DNA of 64,000 nt from Selaginella tamariscina. Its lineage: Eukaryota > Streptophyta > Lycopodiopsida > Selaginellales > Selaginellaceae. The notes under the pieces were generated by a model that did no database searches, was not told the DNA's origin, and was given only the letters and a program-made list of their open reading frames with translations. This document shows positions 13,305 to 24,639 of the stretch, piece after piece; the stretch's first letter is position 1, and each line of letters begins with the position of its first letter. The DNA is taken from the NCBI GenBank assembly GCA_003024785.1, contig PUQB01000533.1, positions 78,500-142,499 of the forward strand, given 5' to 3'. The translations under genes were made by a program, and so were the position numbers.

Positions 13305-13425
13305 TTTAGTTCTTGGGAATTTATTTTTTATACAAATATACACGAAATATACAAAAATGCCTTATGTTACATTCATTTATAACTATTGTCACTCTAACAT
13401 TTCAATAATGTAATTGTATGTGTAT
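13305..13425 (+). repeat. Fragment matching the 3' flank of the ParB-methyltransferase gene
   Basis: Matches about 61383-61475 in the same orientation (shared CAAAAATGCCTTATGTTACA and flanking bases), i.e. the sequence just beyond the stop codon of the ParB-methyltransferase gene. It indicates that another copy of that cassette once existed near this locus. Confidence 0.65.
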
Positions 13426-13469
13426 GTATATATATATATATATAATTTTTTATTTTAATTATCATGCAT

Positions 13470-14110
13470 TTTTATCATAATAATTGCTCAATTTAACTAT
13501 ATTGATAAGCTTCATGTAATATGTATTAATGTAGTTGTATGAGACATACTAGCAGTAATTACTATTATAAAATTCTTTATATACATGTATAAAAGATCAT
13601 TTTCATTAGTTTTATTTACATACATGTTTATGTAATATGTATATATATGAGTAAAACCAAGCTTCTTAATATCAAGTGGTATATTAGACGAACATGACTA
13701 TATAACTTTAAATTTCAATGTAAATGATAAAAAAATCAGAATTAAGAATTTAATACTTTATTTAAAAGTTAATTTAAGTAATCAAGTTTAAAGAGTTGTT
13801 AGTAGAACACGATTATTCATCCAAATATTATATATACATGTATAAATATATAAATACTTGTCTACATTCTAAACTTGTTTATTGTTATTATAGAAAGTAA
13901 AATAATATATTTAAATGTTGCATTGTTTGTTAACACATAAGATATTAGTTTTTTTGTGCCCCTTGTGAAACTAATGCATTTTAACATGCACAATATTCAA
14001 AACAAATTTTATTTATATTTTTATGAAAGTCAAGAAATTGATTAAATTGTTAAGATTTTTCTACTTGAATAGAAACACCATTTATCAATAATGATTTAAA
14101 AAACTTTTAA
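13470..14110 (-). repeat. Repeat block B, copy 1 (inverted relative to copy 2)
   Basis: Matches 25575-26225 in reverse-complement orientation. Examples: the poly-purine/AT segment around 14041-14080 corresponds to 25600-25640, and the block around 13530-13600 corresponds to 26080-26160. Together with block A this shows a rearranged mosaic repeat. Confidence 0.7.
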
Positions 14111-14229
14111 ATTTGTTTTTGATTAAATCATAAGTTATCTTAAATTTGCATTTAACTATTTATAGCATATGAAAATTTATAAGTACGTAAATCTTTATTT
14201 AGTTTTTATAAGAATGTTGTAACTAAAAT

Positions 14230-14642
14230 ACAAGAAAATGGGAATAGAAAATAAATTATTAATTAATACTTAAGTACTAATTATTAATTATTATTTAATT
14301 AATATATATTTAAGCCTTAATTAATAATTAATTAATAATTTAATCCTTAATTAACCTTACTTAGTTAATTTTCATGTTAATATATACTTAATAAATATTA
14401 CAATTTGAAATACATACAGAGAATATATTCTCAAGATATTCATAAAGTACAAACATAAGAATATTTCTAAAATATCTTAGAATATTCATATTATTCTTTA
14501 ATGTAAAAATGTTTTGCAATAATTAAAAAATATTATCAAACATAATTGAATATAATTAAAAATGAAATCATTTCCTTATCAACTTATTAATATATTTGTA
14601 ATTAGTTTCTCCTTAATTATACAGAAAAATCTCCTCGTTTTC
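14230..14642 (-). pseudogene. 3' flank and end of a decayed HAD-phosphatase-like gene (left of the LTR insertion)
   Basis: Matches 59768-60062, the region just downstream of and including the end of the intact HAD-like gene. Shared landmarks are the alternating AATTAATA/TTAATTA-rich spacer and the ATACAGAAAAATCTC...TTTTC segment. The rest of this copy resumes after the LTR element at 20,522, so the two parts form one gene copy split by the insertion. Confidence 0.75.
14638..14642. repeat. 5-bp target-site duplication (left)
   Basis: TTTTC immediately precedes the LTR start and is repeated at 20517-20521 immediately after the LTR end. Five bases is the usual duplication length for plant LTR retrotransposons. 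Confidence 0.85.
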
Positions 14643-15548
14643 TGTCATAGTTTTTACTATGACTCGACCCTTTACTTTGGGGTTTTACTGTTGTTACTTA
14701 TCGAATTGTGTGACGAACCCTAGATGTAGTAAGAAACATGCCCGTTTAGTGCACTTGAGTATTTAGTGATGGTCCGATCGAGTGTCATTAAGTATTTGCA
14801 GGAAATTCTAGGCGAAGCTAGAACTTACCTTCTAGAAAACTCTAGGGTTGCCCTAACCCCACGCCCTAAAACCCCCTTAGGGGTTAGGTTTAGGGTTAGG
14901 TTAGGACAACTCATTTTTCTAAGGGTTGGCATTTGTGTGCCAGCCCACTTACTCACTTAGGAAAACAAGGGGGGGGGGGGTTTCCTAAGGGGGGGGTCTG
15001 TCACATAAATAAGGTAGAGTATATATAGTGAGGCTTCCTGGGTTCAAAAGAAAGCTCGTTAACTCCTACCGGTGCAAGTTAAGTTTGTGTCGTCAAGGCG
15101 CAACCCTCTGTTGTGCCGCTCAAACTTCCACACAGACAGGGGTACATCCCACTTTTGGGTTAAACTATCCTTATCGTTGGCAGGATCTCGCCTTTGTGAC
15201 AGGGGTACGTTACTTCTAAGGAGTTAGTCAAACTCCTTGGGCCGAAAACCTGCTCGCAAGCTCAAAGGCATTGACCGAGTCCACGTTCCGCAAAATTAGT
15301 GGTTGAGGCCTTGCTTTGGCCGCCTCAACCACGCCAAGCTAGGAACGACACCTATAGCTCGGCTAGTCCGTGTATCCTGATTCACAAGGTGAGTCTCGTT
15401 CGTGGACTTGGTCAGTTAGGGTTAAGTTCCTAAGGGTTGGGTTCCTAATACGGGTTACTTTACCAGATTCCGTGGGGTTTCCAGAGAGGGGATTCCAGGG
15501 TTGGCACCTGGCAAGCCGCCTTTGTGGCACCAGGTAAAAACTCTGACA
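14643..15548 (+). repeat. 5' LTR of the gypsy element
   Basis: Starts TGTCATAG and ends CTCTGACA, the canonical TG...CA ends. The first bases form a terminal hairpin (GTCATAGT / ACTATGAC around a T-rich loop). The body contains telomere-like TTTAGGG/CCCTAAA motifs (14850-14910) and a long G run at 14969-14980. It belongs to the same LTR family as those at 44-53 kb. Confidence 0.88.
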
Positions 15549-15563
15549 ATTGGTATCGGAGCA
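15549..15563 (+). promoter_or_regulatory. Primer binding site, initiator tRNA-Met type
   Basis: ATTGGTATCGGAGC directly follows the 5' LTR and is complementary to the 3' end of plant initiator tRNA-Met (consensus TGGTATCAGAGC) with one mismatch. It primes minus-strand cDNA synthesis. Confidence 0.85.
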
Positions 15564-15859
15564 AGTTCTCTGCGGTCAGTAGGACTGCCTTAAGTCGTGA
15601 GTGTTTTAATGTTTAGATAACTCTAAATTCTTGATATACTCTATCGCTTTCGGTTGACATGTCTGTATTCTGCGCAGAGAGTTTGATCCTGTGAGTTGTC
15701 AAACTTCGGAGAACACTTGCTCAGTGAGTCGTGAGATTCTAGGTATGTCCGAAAGTCTTATGCTAGTTTAAGCTGATGTGTGTGGGTGTACAACCTGTGC
15801 AGGGTGTTTCCAACTTTATTGGGAATATTCCAAGCATATTCTCCGAGTGTTGAAACTAG

Positions 15860-17012
15860 GGTTCAATACGATGAGCAAAAGAAAGCAACCAGAGCCTGAG
15901 GCAAGAGGGCTGTCGCAGAGGCTCAAAATGAGGAGATGGATGAGGCTGATCCAGGTCGACCCCCTAGTTAGACAACGACCTGGTTGGCGAGAAATAATGA
16001 TGGATGCCCTAAACGAACTTCGAGGGGATGTTTGGGGTTGAACGACCGAATCGATAATGTTGCCGTTCGGATTCCGACGAATACTCAGTGCCAGATGTTC
16101 CGCAACCAGACACACGGAAAAAGAAGAAGAAGCATGACTCAGAGTCAGGTTCCTCTGAATCAGATTCTTCGACGGAAGTAGTGGTGGAGGTCCCAGTAAA
16201 TTCAAACCGGTAAAGCCTTCGAATTTCATGGGTTCAAAGGATTACAAGGTTTTGGATGACTGGTTGTATGATATGGAAAGCTATTTCGAGGCTGCTTCCG
16301 TGAGAAAGACAGAAAAGGTTGCATGTGCCAAGCAGTTTCTTAAAGAAGAAGCTAAGACTTGGTGGCGAATTGTTGAAGGTGAACGTGGATACCGAAACAG
16401 CTGGAAGCACATGAAAAAAGATCAAAAAGCAGTATATGCCGGATGATCTCGGTTTGCGATTGCGTGCTGACCTGGCACTTTGTCAACAGGGAGTTCGGGG
16501 AAGTCCAATGGACCACGTTTATCGATTCGAAAGTGTACGGCGATTGGTGCCAAATATGAGCGATGATGAAGCTCGAAGTTGCTTCATGGCTAGCTTGAAT
16601 GAGAAGACGCGAAAGAAATCTTAAGGTACAAGCCAACAAGCTATCGGGAATGTCAAGAGGCAGCTCAAAAGGTTGCTTATGGCATGTCGTTAGAAGACTT
16701 GTACAAAGGGGAGGAAGCAAAACCTAAATCAAGGAGGTTTCCTCCAAAGTCTGGGTTCAGAAGGTTTGATAGGCGACCAGATCAATCGCCATCAATTCGA
16801 AGTGCAAGTCCCTTTGTCGGCAGTTCCAAGTTTTCGGACACATCAAGACCCACCGGATTTCGGAAACCATTGGCGTTACCACCTCCTCAGCAGGCCAAAG
16901 GATCGGCTCCAAAGTCTGCTCCCCGCGTTCCGCAGGCGGGGTTCGTGAAATGTTATAATTGTAACAAGCCTGGTCATTTTGCTAAAGAGTGTCCGGCACC
17001 CTCACAACAATA
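15860..17012 (+). pseudogene. gag remnant with CCHC zinc knuckle
   Basis: Capsid-like segments are split over frames. The stretch from about 16228 carries a capsid-type DWLYDMESYF...AKTWW motif, and a zinc knuckle CYNCNKPGHFAKEC is encoded at 16951-16992. At least two frame changes (near 16440 and 16620) separate these parts, so it is a pseudogene. Confidence 0.85.
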
Positions 17013-17094
17013 GTCGGCATTTCAAGGCGATGGTAGAAAGGAAGTTGCTGAACCAGAAACGCTTGAAGATCCGGAAGATGAGTCAGAAGAGGTA

Positions 17095-18960
17095 ATGTTG
17101 TGCCAGACACAACCTGCCTTATTCGCTATTCAAGACAAAACTGACCCTTTGCTATATTTGACAGGAAGGATACGAGATATTGGAGCAACATACAACTTCA
17201 TATCGACTAGTCTAGCTCGTCGATTGAATTTGGATGTAATAAAGATGTGTGAAATAAAGATCAATTTTGGCAAAGGTTCTCAAAATACTAATAATATAGC
17301 AAGGGCAGTTCCTGTCCAAATCAAAGATTGGAAGGCTAAGCTAGACTTAGTTGTCTTGAATATGACGGGGTTTGACTTTGTTTTGGGTATGGAATGGTTC
17401 CATAAACATGTAATCGAAATGAGGGGTTCCGGAGATAATCGAATCACGCTTGCAGCAGATAAAGAGGACATTAGAAAAACACGCTCAAATGGAAACGCTA
17501 ACTGATAAGGATTGGAATCCTATGTTCCTTACCTTAACTCAGTTGCGTAAGGCAGTTAGACATCGGGAACGTGTGTTTCTTGCAATGGTTTTATACTGGT
17601 GAAGTCAAAATAGGAGATGGTCAAGAATCTGTTCCCGAACCTATTTTGGAAGTCTTGAACATGTTTAAGGATGTGTTGCCGAAGACTTGCCGCCGAGTTA
17701 CCTCCACGTCGAGCTGTGGACCACAGATAGAGATTTTGCCAGGTTCGTCTCCACCGGCAAGAGCCCCATATCGGTTGAATCCTCAAGAGTTAGTAGAATT
17801 GAAGAGACAGCTGACAGAATTGATTGGTCGAGGACACATTCGACCTAGTCGATCACCGTATGGTGCACCTATCTTGTTTAATGAAAAAGGATGGTACGAT
17901 GCGAATGTGTGTGGACTATCGAGCGCTGAACGCGATAACTATCAAAAAAAGTATCCTCTTCCACGAGTGGACGACTTATTTGATAGGCTATCGAAAGCAA
18001 AGTATTTTTCAAGAATAGACTTGAGATCGGGTACCATCAGATTCGGGTAGCAGAGAATGACATTGAGAAGACCGCTTTTCGAACGCGTTATGGATCATTT
18101 GAGTGCTTGGGTTGTGCAATGCTCCAGCAACTTTTTGCACAATGATGGATGATGTGTTTAGAGACTATCTAGACGAGTTCGTAGTGGTGTATATTGATGA
18201 CATTCTGGTTTTCAGTTCGACAATTGAGGAACATGTGGAACACTTAGAAAAAGTGTTTCAGAGGTTGAGAGAGAACCAGTTGTATGCTAAAGAAAGCAAG
18301 TGCGCATTTGGTCAAACCAAGATAGATTTCTTGGGACACTTGATCTCAGGTGGGGAGGTTGCCATGGACCCAAAGAAAATTCAAGCTATTACCGAGTGGA
18401 TGACTTTAAAAGACGTGCATGAAGTTAGATCATTTCTTGGTCTGACAGGGTATTACCGAAGATTCATAAAGGGTTACTCGAAATAGCGGCCCCATTGACA
18501 GATCTTACGAAAAACATTCCATGGCATTGGACTCCAGAGTGCCAACGTGCGTTCGTCAAACTCAAAGAGGCTATCTCTTCTGAGCCAGTTTTGCAGTTGC
18601 CCATCTTTGAAGATCCCTTTGAAGTAGAATGTGACGCTTCCGACTTTGCAATTGGTGGTGTATTGCAACAGAAAGGACATCCAGTGTCCTTTTTCTCAAG
18701 AAGTTAGATGCCGCGCAAACTCGATGGCCTACTCACGAAAAGGAGATGTATGCTATTGTTGCTTCCTTGGAGTATTGGCGTCATTATCTTCCAAGTCATG
18801 GCACTGTGGTTTGGACAGATAGTGTAACTCTAAGGTATTTTGAAACGCAGCCGAAGCTATCACCAAGTATGCTAGATGGCAGCAGAAAGTTGGCACGATT
18901 TCAGCCTGAAATCAAATAAGCGGGAAAGGACAATGTGGTAGTGATGCACTCAGTAGAAAG
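17095..18960 (+). pseudogene. pol remnant: protease, reverse transcriptase, RNase H
   Basis: A retropepsin-like stretch around 17161-17200 reads DIGAT where active enzymes have D-S/T-G-A. The reverse transcriptase is recognisable as VDYRALNAIT (17905-17945 in a shifted frame) and the catalytic YIDDILVFS (about 18190-18217). RNase H follows with FEVECDASDFAIGGVL (about 18616-18665). Frames change near 17890, 18030, 18100 and 18700, and stops are present, so the polyprotein is dead. Confidence 0.88.
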
Positions 18961-19079
18961 GGTCATCTTCGTATTATGTCAGCACCCGTGTCAACTTTGG
19001 TGAATGAATTTGTGACGGTTGTATCAGACATGGGAAGCTGCTCGTCAAGCGATGGATGTAACATAAGAAATGTATCGTC

Positions 19080-19449
19080 AGCAGTATGATAAACATTGAC
19101 GGGATGTAGAATATCAGGTTGGGGATATGGATATTGTTGAGTACCAGAGACTTGAAGTTCCAACGACTCTTTCGAAGAAGTTTCTATCACACTACATAGG
19201 TCCATACAAGGTGGTGAAGCGAGTAGGGAAAGTGGCTTATGGGTTGTATCTTCCTCCAAAGTGGGAACAATACACAATGTGTTTCATGTCAATTTGCTCG
19301 AGCCATTCCACAAGGATGAAAAACATCCAGATAGATATCATAGTTTACGTCCGCCTCCAGAGTTAGTTGGTGAGGAGAAAGAATTCGAAATTGAGGCGAT
19401 ATTAAAGGGGCAAAACATTCATGGACGGCAAAAACATAAACGTGAATAG
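19080..19449 (+). pseudogene. Integrase C-terminus / chromodomain remnant of the gypsy element
   Basis: Segments resembling the gypsy integrase tail (FLSHYIGPYKVVKRVG; HNVFHVNLLEPFH) are followed by EFEIEAIL, which looks like the start of a chromodomain cut short by a stop at the LTR junction. The zinc-binding and DDE core of integrase, expected between about 18,960 and 19,080, is missing, implying an internal deletion. Confidence 0.75.
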
Positions 19450-20516
19450 TTTTACTATGACTCAACCCTTTACTTTGGGGTTTGACTGTTGTTATTTACC
19501 GAGTTGTTGACGAACCTAGTAGGAAACATGCTCGTTTAGTGCACTTGGGTATCTAATGATGGTCCGGTCGGGTGTCATTAGGTATTTGCAGGAAACTCTA
19601 GGCGAAGCTAGAACTTACCTTTTAAAAACTCTCCTCCGGTTTGACATTCCAAAGTAGGTTTTCCCTTAAAAGTATATCTTATCAAAAAAAGGGTTAGGGA
19701 CACCCTTAGGGTTGCCCTAACCCCACGCTCTACCCCCCCTAGGGGTTAGGTTTAGGGTTAGGTTAGGACAACTCATTTTCTCTAAGGGCTAGCATTTCCG
19801 TGCCAACCCACTTACTCACTTAGGAAAACAAGGGGTTCCGTCACATAAATAAGGTAGAGTATATGTAATGAGGCTTCCTGAGTTCAAAAGAGGCCCAAAT
19901 AGGCATCACTTACTGGTATCTGAGCAATTTTACATGTTGCTTTCACGGAACCACCTTCCTGTATGGCTAACCCATCTCCATCGAAACAGCTCCAACATTG
20001 TCCGATTATGAATTTGGAGCAGAGCTCGTTAACCTCCTACTAGTGCAAGCTAAGCTTTGTGTCATCAAGGCGCAACCCTCTCTTGTGCCGCCCAAACTTC
20101 CACATGATAGGGTATGTTCCACCTTTGGGTTAGACTATCCTTATCGTTGGCAGGATCTCGCCTTTGTGACAGGGTACGTTACTTCCAAGGAGTTAGTCAA
20201 ACTCCTCGGCCAAAAACCTGCTCGCAAGCTCAAAGGCATTGCTTGAGTCCATGTTCCGCAGAATTAGTGGTTGAGGCCTTGCTCTGGCCGCCTCAACCAC
20301 GCCAAGCTAGGAACAACACTTATAACTCAACTAGTCCGTGTATCTTAATTCCCAAGGTGAGTCTTATTCCTGTACTTGGTCAGTTAGGGGTTTAAGTTCC
20401 TAGGGGTTGGGTTCCTAATACGGGTTACCTTACCAGATTCCATAGGGTTTTCAGAAAGGGATTCTAGGGTGGCACATGACAAGCCGCCTTTATGGCACCA
20501 GGTAAAAACTTTAACA
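19443..20516 (+). repeat. 3' LTR of the gypsy element, with an insertion
   Basis: Begins at a degraded TGAATAGTTTTACTATGAC (counterpart of TGTCATAG...), ends TTTAACA, and is followed by the target duplication. It is about 170 bases longer than the 5' LTR, partly from an extra segment at about 19894-20028 that the other LTR lacks. Confidence 0.82.
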
Positions 20517-20521
20517 TTTTC
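20517..20521. repeat. 5-bp target-site duplication (right)
   Basis: TTTTC, identical to 14638-14642. Confidence 0.85.
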
Positions 20522-21880
20522 TAAGTCATCACCTTCTGAATTGATCAAATCACTCTTATTAATATCTTTATGTTATTGTCACCACCTAACACTGCAATTA
20601 AGAGTTGCCATCCTTATTAATATGTAAGATGTGATAAAATCATGAGTGCAATAAAGGTTTTATCTTAAAAATGAAGTTCCTTGATAATAACATTGTAGAG
20701 CACCCGATTACTCTCATTTATTTTATAAAACTCAAAATTACGGGAAAGAAAATCGCCATGGTATGCTTTATATGGTTGATATTACTTGTAAAAGTTTTCA
20801 AGATTTTTCTTTTTAAGACCCATGTCTAAGTAATTCACTATCTCATCCATGATATTAATATTAAAATATGGGTTGAAAATGATTAGTTGGATACAAGAAA
20901 TGTTTTGGTTAAACATAGCCTTTTGAGGAGAGTCATTTATTACTAAAATATGTGTATTTTCATTATGCTTAAATGATTGATATCCCAACAAAGCCTAATT
21001 ATTATTTCATTTTTGAAGAAATATAACTTATTTTCCTTTTTTACATCTTAATAATCGAGAAATTTATAATAAATTTGCTGATTAAAATTTTAATCCTTAT
21101 GAATTGCCTTTTCTACAACACTATAGTGCTTATTAAGTAAATTCAACAGCAGTGTCAGGTTGTAAAACTGCATGCATGACCAAATTCTCACAAACACACC
21201 CATTTTCTTAAGTTTTTGAAAGAGACGGTTCAACCCTAGATGGAGGATGATATTATGTTAAAATTTACCATCACAACAAATGAAAACCCTATGTTTAATT
21301 TTTCTTTCCTTGTTCTTAAGCTTTTATGAATGAAGTAAAACACCATTGACATCTAATAATACAATATGGTCATGGGTAATAAAAAACAACATTGCCTCTT
21401 GAATGGTATGCAACTCACTTGTTTCATCCCTTTCACATTCATCTTTTGATACTCCGATGACTTTATCATTTACTTGTACTACAAGATTCAAATATTGTAC
21501 ACGTTGGAGAAAGGGGTTCAAGAACTGAAAACAATAAAAATGGTGATGCAAAAACATAAGGAGTTAAAGATGATGATTCAAAAACCTTAATAATAAACTC
21601 TTTATGTAACTTGCTAAGACAATTGATCCCCTCATTGACGATGTTTTGAATTGTATTGGTGTACATTTCTTACATGAACTTTGTCATCCCAACATGTGGC
21701 ACAAGTAATTCACGTCATACCCTTCCGTCACCTCATGCCACTATTGAAAATCCTTGTTATTAATTGTTTTATTATATATGTAAAATGATGGTTAATTAGC
21801 CTTATAATTACCAAGGTTCATTATTTACCTTATAAACGTGTGACCCATGTTTAAATTAAAAGCTAGGTGCAAAATCTGCA
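20522..21880 (-). pseudogene. Decayed HAD/FCP1-like gene (right of the LTR insertion)
   Basis: A degenerate copy of the intact gene at 60,019-61,194, in the same orientation. Recognisable pieces on the minus strand are HIVLLDVNGVLLH (about 21,325-21,365), the motif-IV region NDSPQKAMFNQN (about 20,910-20,950) and MDEIVNYLD. Frameshifts and stops separate them. Homology continues through the upstream flank and stops abruptly at AAAGCT (about 21,870), matching 61,371-61,376. Both copies carry DVN rather than DVD at the nucleophile motif. Confidence 0.85.
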
Positions 21881-22025
21881 ATTTAAACACATAATTTTAT
21901 GTAAAACCCTCAAAATTATGCATTTAAAATACATATTTTCCATCTGAAAATAGGCATATATAAAATTTTATTTTATTTTAATTATATAAAGTCTTTCACA
22001 ATAGGAATGTTTGGTCATCAGTTCA
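21881..22025. other. AT-rich junction between the HAD pseudogene and the RING1 segment
   Basis: No gene seen. This is the breakpoint between homology to the 61-kb cassette and homology to 31.8 kb. Confidence 0.5.
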
Positions 22026-24520
22026 TGCAGGAAGAAATATGTGCAAGTTTATGGATGTCCATGCTATTTGTTGTGTGCATATTACAATGCATATAATTAT
22101 GTCATTTATTCAGTTGACTCAAACAACTTGAGCATGATAATGCCCTATTCAAATTCAAAGGCCACTCAAAGTTAATGTTGAAAGAAGAAACATGTGTGAA
22201 TGGAAGATAAGATTTTAAGTGAATAGTTTTAAATTTTGCTGAAGTACTATATAGATTTAACTAAGTATTGATATTTGTTTTAATATTATTTCCCTTGTTT
22301 AATAGGTATATTACAATATGCTTGATAGGTATATTACAAAGTGCCTTGGTAAACTATAAAGTTTTAATCTATGCATTATAAATTATATGATGTATATATG
22401 ACACATACTTATTGTACAGGAATTATTTGCAAAACGCCTTTGTAGATTTTGTAGAGAGTGTATAAACAAGTCTATGCGTATGGGGTATACATAGTATATG
22501 TAACATAATACAAGTGCATATGTCAACCTACAGGGATAACTATATTTATTTATATTCCGTCAACAACTGCTCTTCGTGTATTTGCCACCCATGCAATTGT
22601 GCAGTTTCTCTGTTACATACATATATATAGATACATGTCTCTCTCTCAAATACATACATACATGCATACAGACAAACATGTACACAATAGAACACCAATA
22701 TATGTTTCTAATGAGGAGTATTGTGTTTAAGAACAATGAGTGCCTAGCATGACGAACACACTATGCAAGTAGCAGGTCACTACGTGATGATCCAAAATTT
22801 GATTCACTTATTGCAGCAATATACCAGGATATGAAACTTGCCTAAACCTCCCTGTTTAACCTTTGTGTTTAACGATGTTTTAGGAAATGTCTCTACTTGA
22901 AGAAGGGAAATACATGCACATACGCTTGTATAAAAGTATTTATGCTTGTGTATGTACGTAAGGTATACCTTCTGAGTAGTAAAGGAACAATTTGGTTTGT
23001 ATGTGTTTTTCCACACACACACATATAGCCGTTCAGATTAGTTGGACATTATAATTGTGAAAGCATGCTACATGCATTGAATATATATATAAATGTATAT
23101 TTTGTTCTCTTTTTCTGTGCATGTGTTTCTCATGTGTTCTGTATGCTTCTGCTATTCAGAATACTAATTTGTATTAACGTGCCCTACGTACACTCACACA
23201 CACTTATGTATAATATATTTAATCATGCTCACGTAACCTGATATACATGCATATACTATATGTTTGCTCTACACAGATTCAAGCCAACATTGTGGAGACG
23301 AAGTCAGAGGCTCTTGCAAAGCATAGGAGTACAGAAGTTACGACCGCAGCTATTGTGAGGAAGGCCCACAATAAAGGCCTGAAAAACCGAAATGCACATG
23401 CGCATGCGTGTACTTGTGCGTGTCCGTGAACGTATGTATATATATACGGACACACCTATGTTAGGTATATATAATGGGTATTATTAGAGGTGGTGGATCT
23501 AGACGCAGGGAATCACTTTCTCCACTGGAAGAGGAGAGCGATTACTACTTGGATAGGGAAGAAGAGAAGGTGGAGCCACCGCGTGAGGAAGAATATGCTG
23601 AAACTGATCGCGAGGTCTACCATCAAGCTACCACGCGTAAGAAACAGCAGGGCAATGGTGACACCATGGTAACTTGGGCTAGAGGTGGTACTCGTAGTAA
23701 TACCAGCTCTACAGCTAGTAATAGTCGACATGTACGGTGTAAGCGTGATACTCTTTTGATTGACTCTCTCACAGCTGCTGCTCATATTGATATCAATGAG
23801 GTAGGTTGCACATATATGTGTGTGTGTACATGTATCGATACGAAACATTTTCATATCAATAACTATATATTCTTTTGCAGCTTGATGTTCAGTTTACACT
23901 GCAACCCACGATTGATGAGCTAAACGTGGGGGAAATTTACCTAGTCTTGACACACCATATATAAGTTGCAGCACCTTTGTTCTGTAAGTGTATATGCATG
24001 TGGTGTATAACTTTATGCATTACGTGCACGATGAGAGTGTTGACGTGTTAAGTTGAAATACAGCTATATATATAATACATATTTTTTTAACTTATTGGTT
24101 TATTTGCAGTTTCTTATGAGTCACGATATATTCCCGTGGACACTGAGCTGGAAATTGTAGCAGAATGCGATCCTGTGAAGGTTAAGTCAACGAATGAAAA
24201 TGGGAAGATGGTTGAAGTTCTTGATATGAATGCCAAGTTAGGAGATGTGTATAACGCACATTGGAATAGACACGCTAACCTGGTGAGTATTACCCCGTGT
24301 GTGTGTGTGTGTTTGTGTGAGTGAGTGAGTGTGATATTTTATACTTGCGAGACAAATATGTTATGAAAGAAGTCTCTCTCTCACATACCCGCACACACAT
24401 ACCTTCTTATCTAAGTGTTTCTTCTTTTGTGTAGTCTTTGTTGTACCGGCGGAACAAGTGGTGGCTAATTGAGTGTACCATAACACAGTTTTGTAGCAGA
24501 ATTGGTCATTCTTTTTAATA
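22026..24520 (+). pseudogene. RING1-like Polycomb (PRC1) gene, pseudogene copy 1
   Basis: Relic of a plant RING1-type E3 ligase (histone H2A ubiquitination, PRC1). Visible pieces in order: RFCRECINKSMRMG (about 22449-22490), a second RING half reading NNECLA-stop-RTH (from 22733) then SLRDDPKFDSLIAAIYQ, MSLLEEGKY (about 22893-22919), IQANIVETKSEALAKHRSTE (from 23278), an acidic segment (23474-23800), and RAWUL-type pieces LDVQFTLQPTIDELNVG (from 23881), ELEIVAECDPVKVK (from 24142) and SLLYRR (from 24434). Lesions: TGA replacing a RING cysteine codon, a deletion after YQ (about 22830), and single-base losses near 23925 and 24133 that break the RAWUL frame. No intact N-terminal RING half is seen. 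Confidence 0.85.
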
Positions 24521-24639
24521 TAAACCATTTGTTATGCTTTTCAATATAATCAATACGGTTTATGCATTTCTATATAAATAACTAAGAGACTCGTTACAAA
24601 CACATATATATTTGTGTATATACATAATATAGTTATTAC

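Larger units (their letters stand above)
11200..14230. other. AT-rich repeat-derived intergenic DNA
   Basis: Very AT-rich sequence with no supportable coding region. It contains two blocks that recur at 25.6-26.9 kb, one direct and one inverted, and a short block shared with the 3' flank of the ParB-methyltransferase gene. The 93-codon frame at 13101-13382 is low-complexity K/I/F and not believable as a protein. Confidence 0.6.
14643..20516 (+). mobile_element. Decayed Ty3/gypsy LTR retrotransposon (chromovirus-like)
   Basis: A complete but degraded element bounded by a 5-bp duplication. The order is 5' LTR 14643-15548, primer binding site, gag, protease, reverse transcriptase, RNase H, integrase/chromodomain remnant, 3' LTR 19443-20516. 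The gag-PR-RT-RH-IN order with a C-terminal chromodomain-like end places it in Ty3/gypsy. Several frameshifts and stops, and loss of the integrase core, mean it cannot be autonomous. The two LTRs differ by indels, including an insertion in the 3' LTR, so the insertion is not recent. Confidence 0.9.

Noticed and set aside
13101-13382. 93-codon frame in AT-rich DNA
   Set aside because: Low-complexity K/I/F/N composition, no homology cue and overlap with repeat-derived DNA.
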